A DNA stretch of 18,595 nt from DAIOSQ01 sp036752465 (lineage in GTDB: Bacteria; Pseudomonadota; Gammaproteobacteria; Legionellales; Legionellaceae), in the NCBI GenBank assembly GCA_036752465.1, contig DAIOSQ010000029.1, forward strand, positions 1 to 18,595, in the 5' to 3' direction. Below are positions 12,824-18,595 of the stretch, one piece after another. The translations under genes and the position numbers were made by a program. How positions within the stretch are numbered: the first letter of the stretch is position 1; each line of letters begins with the position of its first letter. The notes beneath the pieces were generated by a model. It ran no database searches. It was not told the origin of the DNA and saw only the letters and a list, made by a program, of their open reading frames with translations.

Positions 12824-14857
12824 ATGCTTTCAAAAGAAGCAATTCCTCCTTGTGATAATGTTGGTCAGTCGGGCTGTGTCCCAGTGTATGCCCCTTCAAG
12901 TGTTCATGGATCTCATGACGGGTGCGGCGCTGTATCGAGCACCACATCCAACGGTGCTATTGCTTTTACCACTGATATCGAATTTAGCTTATTTGCCAGC
13001 AATGACCTTGAAAACGAAAACCTAGCAGATGGTCTTGAACATGACAACATCATCGGTCGCAACGCTCTTCGTATTTTGACGTCTAGCTGGCGCGGGAATG
13101 CGGGTGAAATCCTGAATTTTCGCACCTTGCGTGCTATTTTTTATGCCAGGGATCCGCACTTGATGCGCGGTTTTAGGTTTGCGTTTCAGCAAGGGTTCGA
13201 GCATCTGTATACACAGCTGCAAGGCAAAACATTAACTGCCAATCAGCAATTGCAAGCGCAATTATTTTTGAGCAATTGCCTATCGCTGTTGCCATTTGCC
13301 GATATCGGTCCGTATGAATGTTTTAAAATTCCGCAATATGTAGCAGGGAGCTGGCAATCGGTTACCTTTAAGGTAACTCCGATTGAATTAACTGCGCAAA
13401 GTGGTTGGGCTACAGTATGGCTTAACGATGCGCGTAGAGTATTTGCGTATGGTCTTGAGCCGGTAAATAACCAGCAAGCGCAGCCGTGGCTGTTGTTTAT
13501 GGGGACAACCTATCCAGCCGGGCAAGGCTTTTTAACCCAAATCGCCACCGATCTAGAACCTTTTGCAACCGTTGGTACCCAGTTATATCGTACCGGTGTG
13601 GGTCGTATTAGCGAGTGGATCCACCAGCAGCAACCGCATAAGCCTATGGTGTGTGGCGTGAGTCTCGGTGGCTCGTTGTCGTTGTTGTTGGCAATTCATC
13701 AACATACGATACTGGATAGTGTGTACGTGCAAAATCCAGCTGGGCTCCACCAGTTGTGGGGCGGCAGCGAGTTTGATCAATGGCCTGCAGATACAAAATT
13801 ACCCGTTTACATTCAACGACAAAATAATGATCCGGTATCGCGTCTTGGTGATTACAAACCAGGCATGCACTTGCTAGATATTGTGGCACCAGCAAACCAA
13901 AAAGGCCCCAATCCTTTCTTCGACCATTTTATAAATTACCTTGGTTTTTTGGGGACTGCAATCAAGGAAGGTGATATAGCAGAAGACAACGCTGCGCGCT
14001 GGTGGCACAATCTCATGGTGTATACCATCGGCCGCACCATACTGTATGGTACGCTGATCTCCGGAGTCTATGTGCTTAGCACGTCGTTATCTTATATGCT
14101 CGCGCACCCGCACGACATGTTGTTTTTGGGGGCTGGCGCGGCCTTGTTTGCTGCTTTTCCGGCGTTAGTTGTACCGTTGGTTGGCACATCTTGGGTAGTC
14201 AATTTTACTCTCAATGCGCTGCTTTGTGGTGCATTTGGCCATGTGGTATGGGCAGTGCTGCAAGATATGATTTGGCAAAAAGCCGATTCAATTATTTGCC
14301 AGTCGCTATACTGGGCACGGGAACAACACTGGGTAGCGCAAAGCTTGTTGGGCGCTGCGCTATTGGCCTTGATGGTTGGCAGCATGGCGTTATCCAGTTC
14401 AGTTGCTGTGGCCTGCTACGTGTGGATGAGCTTGCCGGTGCTGGCCAATGTAGTCTATGCAATGGGCTGTGCTTACCATAAGGTACTTGGCACAGATGCT
14501 GCCCTTCCAGCACAGTTACATCAGCCTCAGCAGCCACGCAACGCTAGCATGGATGTTTATCGTGTGTCGTGTAGCATAGAAGTGCCCGTTGCTGAGTTGC
14601 TGTCTTATGAGAAAGCAAAAATTATGTTAACATCTGACAGGGCTTACGAGTTTTCTGAGGCAAATCCTGATCAAGCAGCCGCTAAAATCGCTATAACAGA
14701 TTCAGTTGCAACAATCTCTGCTATGCAAGCGTTGGTCAAAACCGGTATGTTTGCTACGTCAGCCTGTTACTCGGAACAAGAGAGGATTGCAGTATCAATC
14801 ATAGCAGATTATAAATATGGAAAAAGCGCAGGTGATGCTGTTTGCGTAACAGTCTAA
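12824..14857 (+). CDS. Membrane protein with alpha/beta-hydrolase (GxSxG) domain, function unknown
   Basis: I do not recognise a named family. From the ATG at 12824 the protein has 677 residues; the upstream promoter decides this start although the ribosome binding site (AAGAA) is weak. Residues 1-60 are Gly/Ser-rich and probably disordered, with no signal peptide. At about 220-375 there is a hydrolase-like core: a strand (PWLLFMGTTYP), the nucleophile elbow GVSLGGS with S280, a later NNDPVSR with D336, and H368 in FFDHF, a plausible Ser-Asp-His triad. Residues about 397-480 and 500-555 are hydrophobic, with four or five membrane spans. The last 110 residues are soluble. A lipase, esterase or thioesterase role fits, perhaps as a secreted effector in an intracellular species, but no substrate can be named. 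A secreted protein follows 28 bp later. Confidence 0.65.
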   Translation: MLSKEAIPPCDNVGQSGCVPVYAPSSVHGSHDGCGAVSSTTSNGAIAFTTDIEFSLFASNDLENENLADGLEHDNIIGRNALRILTSSWRGNAGEILNFRTLRAIFYARDPHLMRGFRFAFQQGFEHLYTQLQGKTLTANQQLQAQLFLSNCLSLLPFADIGPYECFKIPQYVAGSWQSVTFKVTPIELTAQSGWATVWLNDARRVFAYGLEPVNNQQAQPWLLFMGTTYPAGQGFLTQIATDLEPFATVGTQLYRTGVGRISEWIHQQQPHKPMVCGVSLGGSLSLLLAIHQHTILDSVYVQNPAGLHQLWGGSEFDQWPADTKLPVYIQRQNNDPVSRLGDYKPGMHLLDIVAPANQKGPNPFFDHFINYLGFLGTAIKEGDIAEDNAARWWHNLMVYTIGRTILYGTLISGVYVLSTSLSYMLAHPHDMLFLGAGAALFAAFPALVVPLVGTSWVVNFTLNALLCGAFGHVVWAVLQDMIWQKADSIICQSLYWAREQHWVAQSLLGAALLALMVGSMALSSSVAVACYVWMSLPVLANVVYAMGCAYHKVLGTDAALPAQLHQPQQPRNASMDVYRVSCSIEVPVAELLSYEKAKIMLTSDRAYEFSEANPDQAAAKIAITDSVATISAMQALVKTGMFATSACYSEQERIAVSIIADYKYGKSAGDAVCVTV

Positions 14858-14885
14858 GTGTTTGTGTGCTTGCTACGTGTTTTAA

Positions 14886-15413
14886 ATGCAGGTGTCATTC
14901 GAGCTAGATACAGCCAGTCAGGAGAAGTTGTTGGGTAATATACAATCATACACCGTGTTCTGTAAAATTTGTTTGGTATGGCTCATGCTGTGGCTGGGCA
15001 GTAGCACCACGTATGCACAAGAAGTATTGCCACCTGGGTGCAAAGCGTATGCGATTCATGGCGACAGCATCAAGTTTTCGGCCAAAACCACCGCAAAAGT
15101 GTTTATGCTGCACAACTTATCAGCGGGCGATATCTGGTTGGTGAGTCCGCAACTTAGTACGCAACTGGCCAAAGGCCGCTGGAGTGCATTGACCCTCGAT
15201 GATGCACCCATTGAGTTGCAGTGTGTTGAATCAAGGCCTGGACATGAGCAGCAAATCTCGTGTTCCAATGTGTTTGCAGTTTGTCAGTGGCCTGCGGCGA
15301 AAAATCCCAACAACGCCCCATCCACAGCATTTGTTGGCGAAAATATGCAACTGTCTGCCCTTATCGCCTATTTAGGTCGTCAGGGTTTCGAGCTTTTGCC
15401 GAGTGATGAATAG
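14886..15413 (+). CDS. Small secreted cysteine-containing protein, unknown function
   Basis: The protein is unrecognised. From the ATG at 14886 it has 175 residues, but this ATG has no ribosome binding site. AGGAG at 14920-14924 lies six bases before a TTG at 14931, which would give a 160-residue protein with an ordinary signal peptide (CKICLVWLMLWLGSSTTYA, then Q), so the TTG start may be the real one. The mature part, about 130 residues, has four cysteines (PPGCKAY, ELQCVES, ISCSN, AVCQW), enough for two disulfides, and no membrane span. Export to the periplasm or beyond is therefore likely. It lies 28 bp after the hydrolase gene on the same strand, probably in one transcript, which suggests but does not prove a common role. 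Comparison with Legionella EnhB-type small secreted proteins would be a sensible first test. Confidence 0.7.
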   Translation: MQVSFELDTASQEKLLGNIQSYTVFCKICLVWLMLWLGSSTTYAQEVLPPGCKAYAIHGDSIKFSAKTTAKVFMLHNLSAGDIWLVSPQLSTQLAKGRWSALTLDDAPIELQCVESRPGHEQQISCSNVFAVCQWPAAKNPNNAPSTAFVGENMQLSALIAYLGRQGFELLPSDE

Positions 15414-15516
15414 AATTTTGCATTTATTCACCATAATGTTAAAGTCTTAAGTTATTTTCATTGCTAACGGCGCGCTGTATACCTGTATGCCGTAGGCGAC
15501 ATTCTTTAGGTGATTC

Positions 15517-17712
15517 GTGACTAAAAAATCAAAAACTGCATCTCATTCGCTGGATCCGCATTATCAGCGCGAAAGTGAAAAGTACAAAGAGCCTATCCCC
15601 AGCCGGGAGTGGATTATTCAGGTACTGGAGGAGTATGGTCGGCCCATGTCGCGCAGTCGATTGACAGATACCCTGCAAATTACAGAAGAGCCGCGCAAAG
15701 AGGCGTTGAGTTTTCGGTTGCGCGCGATGTTGCGTGATGGTCAATTGATGCTGGATCGACGCAATCGTTATTGTTTGCTCAAGAAAATCAATTTGCGTCC
15801 AGGCACGGTGCATGCGCATCCAGATGGCTATGGTTTTTTCATTCCGGATGATGAGGGTGATGACATGTTGTTGTCCGCCAGAGAAATGCGCAACGTCATG
15901 CATGGGGATAAGGTGCTAGGCTATCCTATAGGCGTTGATCGTCGTGGGCGTTCTGAAGGCAAAATCCACGAAGTTTTGGAACACGTCAACCAAACGGTAG
16001 TTGGTCGTTACATCTGTGAACATGGCGTAAACTTTGTGATTCCGGACAGTAAGCATTTGACGCAAGACATTTCAATTGCGCCTGAACATATCTCAGGCGC
16101 GCAAAGCGGACAAATTGTGTTGGTCGAAATGTTGGCCTACCCCGACAAACAAATGCAGGCCATTGGTAAAATCATTCATGTCTTGGGCGATCATATGGCG
16201 CCTGGTATGGAAATTGAAGTGGCCATTCTGGCCCATGGGATACCCGATAAGTGGCCCGAAGCAGTCATCAAAGAAGTTTCCGCAATCAGACAACAGGTGA
16301 GTGCAGCCGACTTGGTGCAGCGCACCGATCTGCGCCATTTGCCATTTGTGACCATTGATGGTGAAGATGCCAAAGATTTTGATGATGCGGTGTTTTGTCA
16401 AAAAAAGAACAACGGCAATTATCAACTATACGTCGCCATTGCCGATGTTGGCCATTATGTGCCGCCTGAGAGCGCTTTAGATAAAGAAGCTGCTATGCGC
16501 GGTAATTCGGTGTATTTTCCAGGCAAAGTGGTACCGATGTTACCTGAGGCTTTGTCGAATGGCGTGTGTTCGTTGAAGCCTAAGGTCGATCGCTTGTGTA
16601 TGGTTGCGGAAATGAGCATCAACCCGCAAGGCAAAATCAATCGCTCGCGCTTTTATAAGGCAGTTATTCATTCACAGGCGCGTTTGACGTATACAATGGT
16701 GAATGATTGGCTCGTACAGCAACAGTGCCCGGCAGAGTACGGCCAGTTGTGGCCGCATATTCAGGTGTTGCATGCATTGTATGCGATACTCTGCCATACG
16801 CGCAAAGCACGCGGTGCGATGGATTTTGATAGCACCGAGACGCGCATTGAATTTGATGACAATCGTAAAATACAGCGTATCGTCCCGGTTGTCCGCAACG
16901 ACGCGCATCGTTTGATTGAAGAGTGTATGTTGGCCGCCAATGTCGCCACCGCGAGGTTTTTAGAAAAAGCCGGTGTGCCAAGTTTATATCGTGTGCATGC
17001 GGCGCCAGAGGAAGAAAAAGTTTTGGCCTTGCGCGAGTTTTTGCAGGAAATGGGATATGCCCTAGGTGGTGGTAAAAAGCCAAGTCCTAAAGATTTTCAG
17101 TACACCTTGCAGACAGTTGCTGACAAGCCGGAAAAGCACTTGATTGAAACAGTTATGTTGCGCTCGCTAAAACAAGCAAAATACGTCGAAGTGAACGCCG
17201 GTCATTTTGGTTTGGCTTATCCAGCCTATACGCATTTTACCTCACCCATACGGCGCTATCCTGATTTGCTTATTCATCGCGCTATCTGTATTGCTTTAAG
17301 TCATGCAACCTTTGATGACGGGGTATATACAGATGAAGAGATGGGTCGTTTCGGTAAGCACTGTTCTATGACAGAGCGCCGGGCCGATGAGGCTACCCGT
17401 GAAGTGGTTGCTTGGCTAAAATGTGAATATATGCAAAGCAAGCTAGGGCAAGTGTTTAGTGGTCGGATTGCAACAGTCACCAGCTTTGGCTTATTTGTCC
17501 AATTGGATGAAATTTATGTAGAAGGCTTGGTACATGTGACATCCCTACAAAATGATTACTATACGTTTGATGCGGTTAAACATCGTTTGATTGGCGCAAG
17601 AAGCGGCCAAGATTATCGCATCGGCGATAGGATGACCGTCTTGGTTGCGCGCGTTGACCTTGATGAGCGCAAAATAGATTTTGAACCTGTGCTGGATGAA
17701 CCTGCCGTATGA
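15517..17712 (+). CDS. rnr: Ribonuclease R
   Basis: The protein has 731 residues from a GTG at 15517, with TAGGTGA upstream. It is a processive 3'-5' hydrolytic exoribonuclease that degrades structured RNA, including rRNA and mRNA fragments. Domains in order: winged helix (about 28-88), two cold-shock domains (about 94-225), RNB catalytic domain (about 268-600) and S1 (about 645-727). The active-site aspartates D281, D287, D289 and D290 lie in TIDGEDAKDFDDAV, and the RNB signature HFTSPIRRYPDLLIHR is present. The winged helix and full S1 separate it from RNase II. It is shorter than E. coli RNase R (813): the chain stops just after S1, without the lysine-rich tail that binds ribosomes and the SsrA-SmpB system. 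It overlaps rlmB by four bases (ATGA), the common gene order. Confidence 0.96.
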   Translation: MTKKSKTASHSLDPHYQRESEKYKEPIPSREWIIQVLEEYGRPMSRSRLTDTLQITEEPRKEALSFRLRAMLRDGQLMLDRRNRYCLLKKINLRPGTVHAHPDGYGFFIPDDEGDDMLLSAREMRNVMHGDKVLGYPIGVDRRGRSEGKIHEVLEHVNQTVVGRYICEHGVNFVIPDSKHLTQDISIAPEHISGAQSGQIVLVEMLAYPDKQMQAIGKIIHVLGDHMAPGMEIEVAILAHGIPDKWPEAVIKEVSAIRQQVSAADLVQRTDLRHLPFVTIDGEDAKDFDDAVFCQKKNNGNYQLYVAIADVGHYVPPESALDKEAAMRGNSVYFPGKVVPMLPEALSNGVCSLKPKVDRLCMVAEMSINPQGKINRSRFYKAVIHSQARLTYTMVNDWLVQQQCPAEYGQLWPHIQVLHALYAILCHTRKARGAMDFDSTETRIEFDDNRKIQRIVPVVRNDAHRLIEECMLAANVATARFLEKAGVPSLYRVHAAPEEEKVLALREFLQEMGYALGGGKKPSPKDFQYTLQTVADKPEKHLIETVMLRSLKQAKYVEVNAGHFGLAYPAYTHFTSPIRRYPDLLIHRAICIALSHATFDDGVYTDEEMGRFGKHCSMTERRADEATREVVAWLKCEYMQSKLGQVFSGRIATVTSFGLFVQLDEIYVEGLVHVTSLQNDYYTFDAVKHRLIGARSGQDYRIGDRMTVLVARVDLDERKIDFEPVLDEPAV

Positions 17713-18467
17713 GTTTGCAATATATCTATGGGATTCACGCAGTCGGTGCTTTGCTGGCCAATCCGCATCGTCTGGTGCGGCAACTATATGTCAACTCAGC
17801 GCGGCATGATGCGCGCCTAGCGAGTTTAATTGAGCAAGCCCAGTCGAAAAATATCACCGTTGTGCCGCTCTCTCTTGCCGGTATGAACCAGCGCTTTGTC
17901 AATGGTGCTCACCAAGGCATTGTTGCTGAAGCAGAAAGTTTGCCTGGCTATGGCGAACGTGATCTTGAAGTATTGTTACAGCGTTGTCACCAACCCCACT
18001 TGATTTTAATCTTAGATAGAGTTACGGATCCGCATAATCTAGGCGCATGTTTGCGCAGTGCCGATGCGGCCAAAGTGGATATGGTGATCATGCCTAAAGA
18101 TAACAATGCCAGCATGACTGCGGTGGTCAGTAAAGTTGCTTGTGGCGCGGCAGAATCGGTAACCTTGGTCAGAGTCACCAACTTGGTGCGGGCGATGGAG
18201 ATGCTCAAGCAACACGGCGTATGGATTTATGGTGCGTGTGGTGAGGCCGAGCAATCCATTTATACGCTGGATTTGCGATCTTCGGTTGCGTTGGTGATGG
18301 GGGCCGAAGGTCAGGGCATACGTCGGTTGACCAAAGAACGCTGTGATGGTTTGTTCGCATTGCCTATGCGTGGTGCGGTTAGCAGCTTGAATGTGTCGGT
18401 GGCGACCGGTATTAGTCTGTACGAGGCATTGCGACAGCGGCTCGGCGCTGATGGCGGTCTAAGGTAA
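17709..18467 (+). CDS. rlmB: 23S rRNA (guanosine-2251-2'-O)-methyltransferase
   Basis: The protein has 252 residues. Its ATG overlaps the rnr stop as ATGA, so translation is likely coupled. It methylates the 2'-O of G2251 in the peptidyl-transferase P loop of 23S rRNA. The N-terminal substrate-binding domain (GIHAVGALL onward) covers about 1-75. The SPOUT catalytic domain shows its three motifs: DRVTDPHNLGACLRSADA at 103-120 (motif 1, with N110 and R116), VMGAEGQGIRRL at 196-207 (motif 2), and LPMRGAVSSLNVSVATGISL at 218-237 (motif 3, the knot). N-terminal domain, length and genomic pairing with rnr all fit RlmB rather than TrmH. RNA decay and ribosome maturation are thus linked in one transcript. 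Confidence 0.96.
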   Translation: MSLQYIYGIHAVGALLANPHRLVRQLYVNSARHDARLASLIEQAQSKNITVVPLSLAGMNQRFVNGAHQGIVAEAESLPGYGERDLEVLLQRCHQPHLILILDRVTDPHNLGACLRSADAAKVDMVIMPKDNNASMTAVVSKVACGAAESVTLVRVTNLVRAMEMLKQHGVWIYGACGEAEQSIYTLDLRSSVALVMGAEGQGIRRLTKERCDGLFALPMRGAVSSLNVSVATGISLYEALRQRLGADGGLR

Positions 18468-18493
18468 AGCAACGCTGTATATATGTTTTTTTA

Positions 18494-18522
18494 TTGAAAA
18501 AAGTGTAATTAATAAGTACAAT
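18494..18522 (+). promoter_or_regulatory. Sigma70-like promoter in the AT-rich tract after rlmB
   Basis: TTGAAA (18494-18499) and TACAAT (18517-18522) are separated by 17 bp. The predicted start is near 18529, about 23 bases before an ATG at 18552. The surrounding stretch (about 18475-18551) is markedly AT-rich compared with the rest of the window. Confidence 0.6.
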
Positions 18523-18551
18523 ATTTCTTTTTGAGAGAAATAAGTTATTTT

Positions 18552-18595
18552 ATGCCACATGGTACCTACAAAAGTCTGTTTGATAAAACTGGTGA
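18552..18595 (+). CDS. Probable start of a further gene, cut by the window edge
   Basis: An ATG at 18552 opens a frame (MPHGTYKSLFDKTG) that stays open to the right edge, 14 codons. It is supported by the promoter 30 bp upstream. The ribosome binding site is poor: GAGAGAAATAAG lies rather far from the ATG. Nothing can be said about function. Confidence 0.4.
   Translation, partial: MPHGTYKSLFDKTG

Noticed and set aside
1..18595. Phage defence system, CRISPR array, prophage or insertion sequence
   Set aside because: No spacer-repeat periodicity, transposase, integrase, toxin-antitoxin pair or terminal inverted repeats were seen; the deaminase-like and methyltransferase genes are separate and flanked by housekeeping genes.

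Overview
The window looks like chromosome of a gammaproteobacterium of the order Legionellales (Legionella/Coxiella relatives). The main reasons are a Legionella-type major outer membrane protein, an LbtU/FslE-type (DUF3573) outer-membrane protein, and a sodB next to a divergent monothiol glutaredoxin-AhpC pair, which I recall also in Coxiella. Base composition is even along the window. I see no rRNA, tRNA, CRISPR array, transposase or integrase. The genus cannot be fixed from this sequence alone.

Layout, left to right. (1) 3-902: the 3' part of a deaminase-fold protein whose frame is open to the left edge, followed by a single-domain rhodanese (963-1334). (2) 1353-3108, minus strand: sodB then argD, 10 bp apart. 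Divergent from them, 3260-4197, plus strand: grxD then ahpC. The two units have back-to-back sigma70-like promoters and form an oxidative-stress cluster. (3) 4263-5926, minus strand: pyrC then rnt, joined by an ATGA overlap. (4) 6207-9576, plus strand: the MOMP porin with its own strong promoter and terminator, then the DUF3573 porin and dcd. (5) 9634-12616, minus strand: poxB, then a membrane-anchored DOT1-like methyltransferase overlapping the poxB end, then ihfB. (6) 12824-15413, plus strand: a large membrane protein with an alpha/beta-hydrolase domain and a small secreted cysteine-containing protein. (7) 15517-18467, plus strand: rnr and rlmB, joined by an ATGA overlap. (8) 18468-18595: an AT-rich tract with a good promoter and the probable first codons of another gene.

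Most genes are housekeeping: pyrimidine and dUMP supply (pyrC, dcd), RNA processing and ribosome maturation (rnt, rnr, rlmB), redox defence (sodB, grxD, ahpC), nucleoid architecture (ihfB) and overflow pyruvate oxidation (poxB). The accessory material is the deaminase-like protein, the DOT1-like methyltransferase, and the hydrolase plus secreted-protein pair. These are the places where lineage-specific or host-directed functions could sit.

Regulatory items worth attention are a 20-bp tandem duplication of the ihfB translation start, which creates a 7-codon upstream reading frame, and short perfect dyads at the sodB leader and the MOMP -10 element.
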